Shown here piece by piece: positions 50,859-60,225 of a stretch of DNA of 64,000 bases (position 1 is the first letter of the stretch; every line of letters begins with the position of its first letter). Location of the stretch: assembly GCA_024761205.1 (NCBI GenBank), contig JAMASS010000004.1:434001-498000 (forward strand), written 5' to 3'. The notes under the pieces are model-generated. The model made no database searches. It was not told where the DNA came from and worked only from the letters and a program-made list of their open reading frames with translations. Source of the stretch: Limisphaerales bacterium. GTDB lineage: Bacteria; Verrucomicrobiota; Verrucomicrobiia; Limisphaerales; AAA164-E04. A program made the position numbers and the translations under genes.

Positions 50859-52862
50859 CTAGACCGACTTCGGTTGCAGACTGGTTGTCGCTTTGGTGTT
50901 CTCTTCCTGTCCACCGGGAATCTCAAAAGGCTCGAGATCTTCGCCCTGGCGAACGAGTCTAAAGCTGTTGAAGACAACCAGCAGCGAACCCAAAACGTGT
51001 AACAGCGCAGCTAGTACGGGATTGATGATTTTCATCGCCGCCATGATGAGCCCGCCAATCACGAAAAGGATGCCGAAGAGAAAGTTCTGATTGATGATTG
51101 ACAGCGTCTGTCGAGAGAGTCGCACCAGGAACGGTAAGCGGCGCAGATCATTGTTCATCAGCGCAATCGTGGCACTGTGGATCGCTACCTCACTGCCGGC
51201 AGCGCCCATGGCGATTCCCAGGTCACCCGCAGCCAAAGCCGGCGCGTCATTGACACCGTCACCCACAACCGCGACGCGATACCCCTTGGCCTTCATCTTG
51301 CGGACAAAATCCACTTTGTTCTGCGGCAAGCATTCCGCAAGAACCTCCTCACAACCAATCTCCTTGGCAACCCGCATTGCAACCGGTCGGAGGTCACCCG
51401 ACACCATGGCGACCCGGCGAATCCCCGCATCCGACAACTCCACCAAAGACGCCTTTGCCTCGGAGCGCGTGCGGTCCTGCAGACCAATCCACCCGGCAAA
51501 CTCACCATTCCTTGCCACGTAGAGCAAGCTGTAGCCTTCTGTCTCAGACAAATCGACCTTATCAGCAAACCCTTCGGCAACACCATTATCCTTCAGCCAT
51601 TGAGCGCGCCCAACGATCACACTGGCATCATCCCCGACCTTGGCCTTGATGCCGCGTCCAGCCGTCTCCTCAAAATCCTCAGGTTCATGCAAATCCAATC
51701 CCGCTTCACTAGCCAGATCGGCCAACGCACGTGCGGTGGGGTGGTTGCTGTACTTTTCAGCCGACGCCGCCAGATGCAGCAACTCGGCCGGCTTCGTATC
51801 TCCGAGCGGCGAGAGCCGACTGACGGCCAATTGACCGGTCGTTAAGGTTCCAGTCTTGTCGAAGATAAATGCATTGATCTTTGCCGACAGCTCCAGATTG
51901 CCAACATTCTTGATCAAGATTCCCAGGCGCGCCGCCGCAGAAAGGGCGGCTACCATCGCCGTCGGGGTGGCGAGAATGAGGGCACATGGACAAGCGATAA
52001 TGAAAACCGTAATCACCCGGCTCAAATCCGCAGTGAAGGCCCAGACGAGCGCACCGATCAAAAGTACCAAAGGGGTGTAAAAGCCCATATACTGATCGAC
52101 AATTCTCATGATCGGCAACTTGGTCTTCTCCGCCGCTAAGATTAGATCGCGAACCCGTCCCAGAGTGGTGTCTTCTCCGGTCCGGCTCACTTTGATTTCC
52201 AACACACCGGTGAGATTCTGGGTGCCGGCAAAAGCCTCGTCGCCCGTTTTCTTGTCCACCGGTAAGGACTCACCCGTGATATTCGCTTGGTTGAATGATC
52301 CTTGGCCGGAAACGATCACGCCGTCCGCAGCTACGTTATCGCCCGGACGGACCCGAATGACATCACCCACTTCTAATGACGCGACTTCGACTTCCTCCTC
52401 ATCGCTGCCATTCACTCGCCGGGCTTTTGTTGGCGTCAATTTGATCAGCGACTCAATCGAGTTTCGCGCTCCCTCGGCGGTTCGGGTCTCAATGATCTCA
52501 CCAAGAAGCATGAAGAAGGCAACGAGTCCAGACTCCTGATAATTGCCACTAGCGAACGAAGCGAGGACTGCGATGGCAACCAATTCATTGGTGCTCAATC
52601 TCCCTTTTCGCAAATCCTTGATTGCGGTGAACACGATGGGATAGCCCAGAATGATAGCCCCAATCATGGCATTCACATCGCCAACAATCTTGCCATTCGT
52701 GAAAAGATAGGTGACGACAAACGAATTGATGATGAAGAGCAGACCGATCAGCGTTTGGTGTAGTCTGATGGGCGTGTGCTCGTGATCATGCTGATGATCG
52801 TGATGGTAATCCGAGTGCGGCTTGCCGCCTTCTTTTCGACTCAGTAACGATGTAACTTGCAT
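50859..52862 (-). CDS. Heavy-metal-transporting P1B-type ATPase
   Basis: A 667-residue metal pump. TGES in the actuator at 196-199, the CPC metal-site motif at 291-293 (ACPCALILATPTAM), phosphorylation site DKTGT at 335-339, and GDGVNDAPALAAGDLGIAMG near the end. It has no CxxC HMA domain; instead the N-terminus is His/Asp-rich (HSDYHHDHQHDHEH), which suggests Zn or Co/Ni rather than Cu, although CPC pumps also move Cu, Cd and Pb. The gene sits between SPFH genes and the ABC ATPase, 62 and 30 bases away. Operon context is unusual; it may supply or remove metal for a membrane protease complex. Confidence 0.93.
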   Translation of the reverse strand: MQVTSLLSRKEGGKPHSDYHHDHQHDHEHTPIRLHQTLIGLLFIINSFVVTYLFTNGKIVGDVNAMIGAIILGYPIVFTAIKDLRKGRLSTNELVAIAVLASFASGNYQESGLVAFFMLLGEIIETRTAEGARNSIESLIKLTPTKARRVNGSDEEEVEVASLEVGDVIRVRPGDNVAADGVIVSGQGSFNQANITGESLPVDKKTGDEAFAGTQNLTGVLEIKVSRTGEDTTLGRVRDLILAAEKTKLPIMRIVDQYMGFYTPLVLLIGALVWAFTADLSRVITVFIIACPCALILATPTAMVAALSAAARLGILIKNVGNLELSAKINAFIFDKTGTLTTGQLAVSRLSPLGDTKPAELLHLAASAEKYSNHPTARALADLASEAGLDLHEPEDFEETAGRGIKAKVGDDASVIVGRAQWLKDNGVAEGFADKVDLSETEGYSLLYVARNGEFAGWIGLQDRTRSEAKASLVELSDAGIRRVAMVSGDLRPVAMRVAKEIGCEEVLAECLPQNKVDFVRKMKAKGYRVAVVGDGVNDAPALAAGDLGIAMGAAGSEVAIHSATIALMNNDLRRLPFLVRLSRQTLSIINQNFLFGILFVIGGLIMAAMKIINPVLAALLHVLGSLLVVFNSFRLVRQGEDLEPFEIPGGQEENTKATTSLQPKSV

Positions 52863-52924
52863 ATCACTAATGGGGGTTCAAATCGCCAGACCAAATCTTT
52901 CTTTCAAATTCCGCCACCGCCGGC

Positions 52925-54064
52925 TTACTCGTCTTCCTCTGGATCATTGCCCGTATAGTTCACGGGCTCCCGATTCAATATCAATCGCAACTGCTGCGGC
53001 GATTTGCCGAGTGCATCCGGCAAGAACCACTTGTCACTCACGTTCGTAAGGACTTGGGACATGGTTTCCACCAACAGACGCTCTTTAAACAGTTTCGGAT
53101 CTCTCTTGTAATGAGCCAATTGATCGGCGAAAAACTTCGCATCCGCTTGCACAGACTGAACTAGCATGTTGCTTCGGGTGATCCCATCGCTGATTAGTGC
53201 CTGCCCCTCACCGACCGCCTTTCGGGTGATCTCCAAAGCCTCACCTTCAGCCTTGTTGCGTGTCTGACTGAGTGCTTGCTCCGCCTCCAGGACTTGGTCA
53301 AATGCTTGCTTAACATACATAGGAGGGAAGCTCTGGACTTCAATCGGTTCGAGCTCGACTCCCAAATCGGCCCGCTTGATCTTCTCGAGAAAACGAAGTC
53401 TTACGGCGTCACGAAATCCCACTTTGTCCTTGTACAATGCGGTTTCGGCGTTGAATCGAGCGGCAGCGTACAACACGGCATTGTTTAAGGCATTTTCCAG
53501 AATGTTGGTCACGTCCAAGTAATGAAAGCTGTACCGAAGGGGATCCTTGATGCGGTAATTGGCAGTCGCCCGTGCATGAATAATATTGCCGTCAGCAGTG
53601 AGCGCATAGCCGTCGACTCCGGGCTGCAAACTAGATGCCGCACCCGGCAACTCCCCAGAGACTTCCATCTCTGGAGTGACCCGATACCAACAGTTCGTCG
53701 CATCAATCGTCCGACTCTCCCTAGTCGGGATGCGGACGATCTCGTCAATGGGATAGGGAAAGGACCAGTGCAACCCTTGGGCGAGTATTTGATCCGACCC
53801 CGTACCGACCGGCTTGCCAAAGCGAAGCACGACAGCCACTTCGTTCGGGTTGACCGCAAATATCCCTGATCCCAAAAAAACCACTACGAGGATGATCATG
53901 AGTGCACGGACAAACTTGAAGCTGCTGGAAAGCGCATCCGCCAGAGCCTTCGCCCCGGCGTCCTCCATCGGCGCCTCAGGGATCAAATCATCGCTCGATT
54001 CGAGCGGCTTCTCGGGAAGCTTCTCTGGCAAGTCCGGCAAATTCTTTTCGTCGTTGTTGCTCAT
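52925..54064 (-). CDS. SPFH/band 7 membrane protein, HflK-like
   Basis: A 379-residue protein with a Pro/Glu-rich cytoplasmic start (1-45), one membrane helix (about 50-72), then a band-7 domain: NPNEVAVVLRFGKPV, GLHWSFPYPIDEIVRIPT. The helix after it (LEAEQALSQTRNKAEGEAL) is the flotillin-like coiled coil. In E. coli HflK/HflC form a ring around FtsH; here the next gene is HflC-like, so a similar membrane complex is likely. A third SPFH protein precedes them. The N-terminus is more acidic than in enterobacterial HflK. Confidence 0.88.
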   Translation of the reverse strand: MSNNDEKNLPDLPEKLPEKPLESSDDLIPEAPMEDAGAKALADALSSSFKFVRALMIILVVVFLGSGIFAVNPNEVAVVLRFGKPVGTGSDQILAQGLHWSFPYPIDEIVRIPTRESRTIDATNCWYRVTPEMEVSGELPGAASSLQPGVDGYALTADGNIIHARATANYRIKDPLRYSFHYLDVTNILENALNNAVLYAAARFNAETALYKDKVGFRDAVRLRFLEKIKRADLGVELEPIEVQSFPPMYVKQAFDQVLEAEQALSQTRNKAEGEALEITRKAVGEGQALISDGITRSNMLVQSVQADAKFFADQLAHYKRDPKLFKERLLVETMSQVLTNVSDKWFLPDALGKSPQQLRLILNREPVNYTGNDPEEDE

Positions 54065-54091
54065 AGAGCGTCAGTTCCTTACCAATTCTAC

Positions 54092-55279
54092 CTATTCCTG
54101 AACCACCGCTTCGCCCTCCGTTTCCGCCTCTACAAGGAGCCCTACAGCCACAGGCCCATCACCCGTCTCGGAAATAGCCGTAGCGCTAACCGCAGCCGCA
54201 CGCCTGTCAAGGTGAGCCGTCACTCGTGAAATAACCTCGTCCACCAAGGATTCCAGCTCGTCCAGCTCAGTCCCCTTCCCTTCACTTTGGGACTCGCTGG
54301 CATCTGCCAAACTGATCAGCTGCTTCCCCATCGCGTCATTTATATTTCCAAGGGTTATAGCCGCCTTAGAACCCTTGGCCTGGCTGTCATCATCATCCAA
54401 ACCACGGAGTAAGTTGAACGGTCGGGTATTGGGATCGAGAATCAGGGTGGTCTTGTCGGCCGTTGCGGCGGCCAGAGCTTTCAACTGCAACAGAAAGACC
54501 GCCAGCTCAGGCGCCTTCTCAAACTCCTGATAATACTTGTTCGCTTCGGCTTCGGCTTGCCCCATCATAATAGTGGCCCGGTTTTCCGCCTCCGCGAGGA
54601 TTTCTCGCCGTTGGCGGTCGGCTTCAGCACGAATCTCAATTGACCTGGCTTCGCCTTCGCCCTGATATTGCTTCACCAATCGCTGCCGTTCTTCGCGCAT
54701 CCGCTCAAAAACTTTGCCGGTAATTGCCTCAGGCAAGCCAAGTTGTTTGATGCCGACCAACGTCACGTCGATTCCGTAGTTATCCTTCGCTTTCGACTGG
54801 ATCGCCTCCAGCATCTCTCTCTCAATTTCATCGAACTTCAACTGATCTTCCTGAGTGGAAAACAGGTCGCCAAAAGGATGTTGACCGATTACACCGTTCT
54901 TGGCGTCACGGACCAGGTTTTCAAGATTCTGTTTCGCCTTGGTCACATCCCCGTCAAAGCGCTGGAGGAATATCTGCGGATTGGCAATCTGCCAACCAAT
55001 GTAAATCGTCACCAACAAGGTTCGGGCATCGGCCGTTGTAGTCTGTTCGAACTTGCGTTCGAAATTCTGAACTCGATTATCAAACTTGTAGACCTTCTGG
55101 ATCGGCCACGGCAGGCGGAAATAGAGTCCGGGATTATTCTTGGTCGAGGATTCGGAATAACGTCCAAAGGTGGTGACCACCGCCACTTCAGTTTGCCTAA
55201 CCTGAAAGGCAAACAGAATCATCACAAAGATGAAAAGCAGGATGCCGCCAGTGATGAGGGAAACAGGATGTTTGTTCAT
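54092..55279 (-). CDS. SPFH/band 7 membrane protein, HflC-like
   Basis: A 395-residue protein: N-terminal membrane helix (about 6-26) then RQTEVAVVTTFGRYSESS and PGLYFRLPWPIQKVYKFD, the HflC-like start of the band-7 fold; a middle Ala/Glu-rich helix (EIRAEADRQRREILAEAENRA, in parts) and a variable C-terminal tail ending VVQE. It is 27 bases before the HflK-like gene. The pair probably assembles into a hetero-oligomeric cage in the inner membrane. Confidence 0.88.
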   Translation of the reverse strand: MNKHPVSLITGGILLFIFVMILFAFQVRQTEVAVVTTFGRYSESSTKNNPGLYFRLPWPIQKVYKFDNRVQNFERKFEQTTTADARTLLVTIYIGWQIANPQIFLQRFDGDVTKAKQNLENLVRDAKNGVIGQHPFGDLFSTQEDQLKFDEIEREMLEAIQSKAKDNYGIDVTLVGIKQLGLPEAITGKVFERMREERQRLVKQYQGEGEARSIEIRAEADRQRREILAEAENRATIMMGQAEAEANKYYQEFEKAPELAVFLLQLKALAAATADKTTLILDPNTRPFNLLRGLDDDDSQAKGSKAAITLGNINDAMGKQLISLADASESQSEGKGTELDELESLVDEVISRVTAHLDRRAAAVSATAISETGDGPVAVGLLVEAETEGEAVVQE

Positions 55280-55314
55280 AAAGGGTGCTGTTTTCGAGTT
55301 CTAAAAATTCTCAA

Positions 55315-57183
55315 TTACTGTGACTCAGGCCGCGCGTTCAACAGATCATAAGCGACGTTATCCTCCAAATTTATGATGAAGGTTTCTTCAACATGCTCGG
55401 GCACGATGACGTACTTGCGGACATTCGTCAGCGAATTCCCCATAATCTCGAAATACTTTCGATTCTGGAAGACAAATGGCGACGCGTTCATGGTGGCGAT
55501 TTGATGTTTGAACTGCGCTGCGGCAGCCTTGGCGCGCGCCACGCGCTCCTTGCGATACGCCGCCGCTTCGCTCAATCGTTTCGCCGCCGTCGCCTTTGCC
55601 ACCGGCACCACCTCAGCCGCATATCCCTCCGCAGCCAGAATGGTTGCTTCCTTCTCTTGCACTGCACCAATGACCTCCTCAAACGAACCGGCGACCGCGA
55701 CCCGCTTGTCCCCCACAGGCGGATGAATATCTTGAAGCCCCACGAACAACACCTCCACGCCCAGCTTCGCCTTGTCGGCTGCCGCCTGAATGCGCTCCGT
55801 CAATGAGATCGCCGCCTCGAGGCGCCCTTTGGACATAATGTCCAAAACATCGACACTCACGAGATATCGCACCACCTCACGGTTGCCAATCTCCTCCATC
55901 AGCTCTTTAGGATTGCCATGATTGTAAATCCAGTCCCGCAAATTGGTGATTCGGTATTGAACAGGAATCGCAGCCGTCAACAAGTTGACCGGCACGGTCT
56001 GATCGCCTGCGGATCCCTCCTGTTCCTTACTGGCCACCAAAAAATTCACCTCTTCCTGGTAATGACTCACCGTCCACAGCAAGGTTCGCTCCTCGTGCCG
56101 TTCGTCATCAATGGTGTAACCGACGTGAAAACTTTGGATCTCATTGGCGGGATACCGGTAAACCTGTTCGATCGGCCAAGGGAGTTTAAAGTGGAGCCCC
56201 GGCTCCAAGACCTCTCGGCTTGCCACTAGCCGACCAAATCGTTCCACCAAGCCCAATTCATGCGGCTCCAAGATCACAAAGGTCGTGGACAGCATAAGAA
56301 TGCTCAACTGCAATAGAATCAACCACGCCAGAGCCTTCTCAAGGAACCTGTAAAACCAAGTTTCCGATATCTTAAACCCAAACTGGTAATCGAGCGCCTG
56401 CGTGGCCGTCGTCACCAGACCGGCCGGCTGACCGAGTAGTCCTACGAGTCGGCTTTCATAGAGCGGCCGGTACTCTTTGCCCTTGCTGCGCGGTCGATAG
56501 ATCTCCAGCACCAAATTAACGAACGACTCCGCCGCCACTAGTCCGAGGAAGACTACTAAAATACGGCCCACTAAAAGACCGATCTGTTCGAAACCGAACC
56601 AAGCACCCGCTTCAGTCAAAACGACCAGCATACAAATCACCGACCCCAACAACAGATAAGCGCCACCCGGCCGCAACAGCCGCTGGCCTTCCATCCGCGC
56701 TATACCGGACGAATATTTACCCAGCAAGAAGAGGATGAGAGAGAAGGTTGCAAACGCAACCATTGCAATGGCAGCATTGCCCAAGTCGGGCGCCTCGGCT
56801 TTGGGAAGCCATTGCCACAAGAAATAAACCGACATCACCTGCGCGAGGAAAAAGACGACCGTAAAGCCAGGAACAAAGAACCGCTCGAATTGCTCCCGAG
56901 CCCTTTTGGCAATGAAGGTATCATCCCCCGTATCAGCAAACAAAGCGGCGTTTTTCCGCTCGCGCATCATCTCGTCATACTCGAGCCGCTCCAGCTCTTC
57001 CCGGTTTTCCAAACGCATTTGGAAATAGCTGACGGCCGCGACGAGGAAACCGAGTCCGAGGTAAACCGCTCCCACCAAAGCCGTCACCGAACCCGCATAA
57101 TCCGCTATGACCACAGCCGTGGCACCGGCAACCAAAAGGATGACCAGATTGATAAATCCGTTCTGTTGGATATTTCTCTCCAT
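55315..57183 (-). CDS. Large SPFH protein with N-terminal multi-helix membrane domain
   Basis: A 622-residue fusion: about eight N-terminal helices in the first 330 residues (e.g. LVILLVAGATAVVIADYAGS, FTVVFFLAQVMSVYFLW), then a band-7 domain starting EPHELGLVERFGRLVASREV with GLHFKLPWPIEQVYRYP and DERHEERTLLWTVSHYQEE. The C-terminal helix (AAKRLSEAAAYRKERVARAK) is flotillin-like. This size and architecture is not the HflK/HflC norm; I know it as typical for verrucomicrobia-planctomycete operons where it is followed by two smaller SPFH proteins. It lies 11 bases after the ABC permease gene and 35 before the HflC-like one. Confidence 0.82.
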   Translation of the reverse strand: MERNIQQNGFINLVILLVAGATAVVIADYAGSVTALVGAVYLGLGFLVAAVSYFQMRLENREELERLEYDEMMRERKNAALFADTGDDTFIAKRAREQFERFFVPGFTVVFFLAQVMSVYFLWQWLPKAEAPDLGNAAIAMVAFATFSLILFLLGKYSSGIARMEGQRLLRPGGAYLLLGSVICMLVVLTEAGAWFGFEQIGLLVGRILVVFLGLVAAESFVNLVLEIYRPRSKGKEYRPLYESRLVGLLGQPAGLVTTATQALDYQFGFKISETWFYRFLEKALAWLILLQLSILMLSTTFVILEPHELGLVERFGRLVASREVLEPGLHFKLPWPIEQVYRYPANEIQSFHVGYTIDDERHEERTLLWTVSHYQEEVNFLVASKEQEGSAGDQTVPVNLLTAAIPVQYRITNLRDWIYNHGNPKELMEEIGNREVVRYLVSVDVLDIMSKGRLEAAISLTERIQAAADKAKLGVEVLFVGLQDIHPPVGDKRVAVAGSFEEVIGAVQEKEATILAAEGYAAEVVPVAKATAAKRLSEAAAYRKERVARAKAAAAQFKHQIATMNASPFVFQNRKYFEIMGNSLTNVRKYVIVPEHVEETFIINLEDNVAYDLLNARPESQ

Positions 57184-57194
57184 AGGCCCAAACC

Positions 57195-58154
57195 TTAACT
57201 CAATTCACGATCCTCAAATAACGCCAAGGCCAGGGCCAAGAGCGCACCAAGATACATCAACACATAAAGAAACGCCCGCCCCACATAGGACCAAGGAATC
57301 GTCTTCTCATTCTCAAGGGCATCCGCCAGCCAAAATAGCTGCCAATTGGGCACAGCCGTATGCAGCAACGACGCCCACCAAGCACCCGCCGCCGCCGACC
57401 GCCCAAACAAATAATCCGACATTAACCCAACCAAGAATAGCCCGGAACAAATGGATAAAGTCGCGATCAAATCAAATCGGGTCGAACAGGCAAGAGCCAA
57501 ACCGGCCAAAAGAAAAAAAGCAAACAAGATCAGGATCGCGGCCGGAACCAAACGCCAGTCAATTTTGATGTGCTCCTCGAACATCGTCACCGGCCGCGGT
57601 AACTGCGTAATAATGATAAACGCCATGGTCGACAGTACGGCCACAAAAAACGTCGCATCTGAAACAAAGGGCCGATGCAAGAAGTAATTAGTGAATCCCC
57701 CGGCTGCATAGGCCAAGAGGACCGCTCCCAAGTAGATAAACAAAGACCGCTTGTCTGCCTCGCCATAAGCCGTGAACGCCATGCGACTTGCGATCAAGGC
57801 ACTCACCAGATTGACATAGGTCAACACCGCCAAGGCGCCCGCCAATCCGGCGTATTTCGCCAGGAGAAACTGAATTCTGCCAACCGGCTTGGACAACACT
57901 GCGAGCGCCGTTCCCGTACGGACCTCATGCGCCAAGGAGGAGGACGCGCTGATGATTGAAGCGAACAGTCCGGCGATCAACATGGTGGCGAGAACACTGT
58001 CCTTCACCAACTTGTCGTCCTCACCGAAGCCAAAATAGGGAGTGCTCGCAAGAAATACGGCGAAAATCGCCGAAGCAGTCATCAACAAAAGAAAAACAGG
58101 CTGCCGGAGCAGCTCCATAAAAGCATTGTACGCTATCGTTACAGCTTGTCTCAT
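57195..58154 (-). CDS. ABC-2-type transporter permease
   Basis: A 319-residue permease starting at the ATG complementary to 58152-58154 (MRQAVTIAYNAFMELL). Six helices are evident, the first at about 20-40, with the coupling-loop segment SLAHEVRTGTALAVLSKPVGR between helices 2 and 3. First gene of the leftward eight-gene operon. Its ATPase partner may be the ATP-binding protein encoded five genes on (49605-50828), since no other is present here. Substrate unknown. Confidence 0.83.
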   Translation of the reverse strand: MRQAVTIAYNAFMELLRQPVFLLLMTASAIFAVFLASTPYFGFGEDDKLVKDSVLATMLIAGLFASIISASSSLAHEVRTGTALAVLSKPVGRIQFLLAKYAGLAGALAVLTYVNLVSALIASRMAFTAYGEADKRSLFIYLGAVLLAYAAGGFTNYFLHRPFVSDATFFVAVLSTMAFIIITQLPRPVTMFEEHIKIDWRLVPAAILILFAFFLLAGLALACSTRFDLIATLSICSGLFLVGLMSDYLFGRSAAAGAWWASLLHTAVPNWQLFWLADALENEKTIPWSYVGRAFLYVLMYLGALLALALALFEDRELS

Positions 58155-58229
58155 TGACGACTTAGGGCCGGTAATAACACACGACACCCGGCCCTATTCC
58201 AAGCCAAATTTTTATATTCCCAAAAAAAT

Positions 58230-58394
58230 AACAGGGTTGATTTAGGCAATCGGTAATACAAAACCATCTGTGCACCTCGCTGACCTGTCAATGTTACGAC
58301 CAATACCAGCAATTCTTTTGGCAAAACAGGCCCTCCTTGGACCCTGCCCTCGCGTTTTGATCGATAATTCCGATTCGCCTTAAATCAACCCTGT
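58230..58394. repeat. MITE-like unit with about 17-bp terminal inverted repeats
   Basis: ACAGGGTTGATTTAGGC (58231-58247) is answered by GCCTTAAATCAACCCTGT (58377-58394), which is its inverted complement with one extra T. The 130 bases between have no gene. The size and arrangement resemble a miniature inverted-repeat element or a large cruciform regulatory site. No target duplication is clear. Confidence 0.6.
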
Positions 58395-58573
58395 AGCGAC
58401 CTAAATAAGGGTTTAGAGGCATACCTTAGAGAAAAATTCCAGCTGTGAACTGAGCGTTTGACTGCACATCACCATACCCAAACTTCTCCCTCGAACGCTT
58501 AAAAGCCGGTCCTAGGTTTCAATCACGCACCTAAGCCCTTAATTCGATAATAAACTCACCGCCACCCAAAAAC

Positions 58574-58590
58574 GCCGAGGACGCCTCGGC
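58574..58590 (-). terminator. Terminator-like hairpin for leftward transcription
   Basis: Arms GCCGAGG (58574-58580) and CCTCGGC (58584-58590) with a three-base loop. On the minus strand the stem is followed by GTTTTTGGG, so it would stop a leftward transcript coming from the right, before the leftward operon begins. No minus-strand gene is seen upstream of it, so an antisense or small RNA is possible. Confidence 0.5.
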
Positions 58591-58850
58591 CAAAAATAAC
58601 AAAAAAAGGGTTGCCCCCTGTCGATGAAAAGGCGGTTGCTTAGCTTGAAAATCCACGCAGAAAAATGCGAGGAAGGAGGAATCTGAGTGCCGCATCCCAT
58701 TGAGAGGCAAGTGTGATGAGCTCCCTATGATTGTAACTCGAAGTGGCATGCCCTGAATGAATGGCTTGAGCGAAGCCGAGTACAGCATTTTAACGGGAAT
58801 TGAAAGCTGAACTCGAAAACTGCGACGATGAATGATAATGAAGGAGGCGA

Positions 58851-60020
58851 ATGATGACGACCATTCGTGAAACGAAAACGAATCGCTCCAGGCTGACTGC
58901 GGGGGCGGGACTGCTGACGATTCTGTTCCTCGGCTGACTCTTGCCGTCCGGGCAAAAACCGAAAGTGGTGAACGAGCCAGCGGCGGCGGCATCGGCGCCA
59001 AATGCGGATGCTGCGCCGGCGGCCTCCCCGTTTCTGGAACGAGTCAAGCAGGCCACCCGTCCGGATGCCAACGGAGAAGCGGAACGTGAACGGAGGATTC
59101 TTGATTCGGTGGCGGCAAGCGGTTATTGGCAACCTTCAGGTGCCCCTCTCCCTAGCGGCAATAGTCTGCACGACTTTCTGAAACGCGGGACACCGCTTGC
59201 CGCATCGGAGAGAGAAGCGCTTTGGCAGGATTACCATGAAGCGGCGGCGCCTAACTCCAGGCTAATCTTCAACATGGTTTCCTTGTATACACTGGGCGAC
59301 CGGGACACGTGGAACCGGGCCAGTGCCGAAGAGCGGAAGCTGCTTGATGAGGAGAAGGCGATTGATGACCTATTTTCGGAAGTCGGCAGTTCCATCGGCC
59401 GGCAATCGAATGCAAAACACCAGGCGCAAACGGTTGAGCTGAGCGGCGAAGAATTAGAGAAACGGGGCAGGGAGATGCTTACGCAATGGGAAGCGCTCGA
59501 ACAACGCCACGAAAGCGGGGAGATTGACGCGAAGAAATTCAGACGCCTTGAGGACACGCTCACACGGGGGATATCATTTGAGGAGCAGGATCTTCAAATA
59601 AATTACCCAATCTTGTCCGCGACCCCAACGCGGAAGATTTGCAGACGCTGGCAAGTTTATCTCAGCGAGCAGCAGGCGCAAGCGCAGGCATTTTTGGAGC
59701 AAACGGAGGTCCCGCAGCAATGGTGGCGGGAGAGAATCGCCAAGATTGATGAAACCGCTTCGGCTCTGCGGCTTTCCCTCGACCCGAACGACACACAATG
59801 GGCGGAAGCATCGGCGGCCCATCATCAAGCGTCGAACGATGAGGTGCGCGATTTGAAAAGGCGTTTGGCTCGGGTGACACCGCCACCCACCCTGGAAAAT
59901 TTGTTCGGCACCCGGGAGTTCCACGGACAATACATCCAAGGCGGCCAGAAATATACTCGGGAAGAGTTCGATCAAATCATCGACCAGCTCTTTCCTTCGC
60001 CCGCCGCCGGCGGTGTATAG
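58851..60020 (+). pseudogene. Exported coiled-coil protein gene with in-frame TGA at the lipobox cysteine position
   Basis: A strong AAGGAGG (58841-58847) precedes ATG 58851. The frame reads MMTTIRETKTNRSR, then the hydrophobic LTAGAGLLTILFLG, then TGA (58935-58937), then LLPSGQKPKVVNEP and 360 open codons to 60020. A Cys codon (TGC or TGT) there would make a good lipobox (LFLGC), so a one-base change has probably broken the gene, unless the reading is a sequencing error or a recoded codon. The body is a helical, charged protein (AEERKLLDEEKAIDDLFSEV, LSGEELEKRGREMLTQWEAL) with conserved WWRERIAKIDETAS near the end. No known family. Confidence 0.6.
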
Positions 60021-60044
60021 CCTTCGGCCTTGTTTTCCGCTTAC

Positions 60045-60077
60045 GCCCGCCTCGATTTGCCGGGGCGGGCTTTTTAT
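60045..60077 (+). terminator. Rho-independent terminator
   Basis: GCCCGCC (60045-60051) and GGCGGGC (60064-60070) form the stem and TTTTTATTT follows. It ends the rightward transcript of the coiled-coil gene, 25 bases after its stop. Confidence 0.85.
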
Positions 60078-60153
60078 TTCCACCGCCGGTAGCACTGCCA
60101 AGTGGGACGCCAAAAAATCAACCGCCCTTTCTCCCCGCCAAGCACAAAGGCAG

Positions 60154-60216
60154 CAGCAACTCCACCAAGGTCATCCCCGCACGATTCCTCCTTTCCTCCG
60201 GATAGCCGTTATCCAT
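60154..60216 (-). pseudogene. N-terminal stub of a third pseudopilin copy
   Basis: From the ATG complementary to 60214-60216 the product would start [21 protein letters not shown], identical to the intact neighbour at 60226-61008, and then leaves the homology. The DNA identity with 60946-61008 and beyond is almost complete for about 200 bases (60154-60370 against 60946-61162, an offset of 792), across the intergenic junction too. It is a recombination remnant of a tandem array. Confidence 0.85.
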
Positions 60217-60225
60217 CTTTCCTTC

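Larger units (their letters stand above)
58155..58850. other. Intergenic region with inverted repeat, hairpin and the divergent promoters
   Basis: About 700 bases without a credible gene. It must hold the promoter of the leftward operon and of the rightward gene at 58851, but I could not place -35/-10 boxes with confidence. It contains a 160-base inverted-repeat unit (58230-58394) and a GC-rich hairpin (58574-58590). A 156-codon minus frame (58531-59001) is open by chance across the start of the next gene. Confidence 0.45.

Noticed and set aside
58935-58955. Selenocysteine insertion at TGA 58935
   Set aside because: The hairpin begins only three bases after the TGA, closer than bacterial SECIS elements as I know them, and a lipobox Sec has no precedent that I know; a mutation is simpler.
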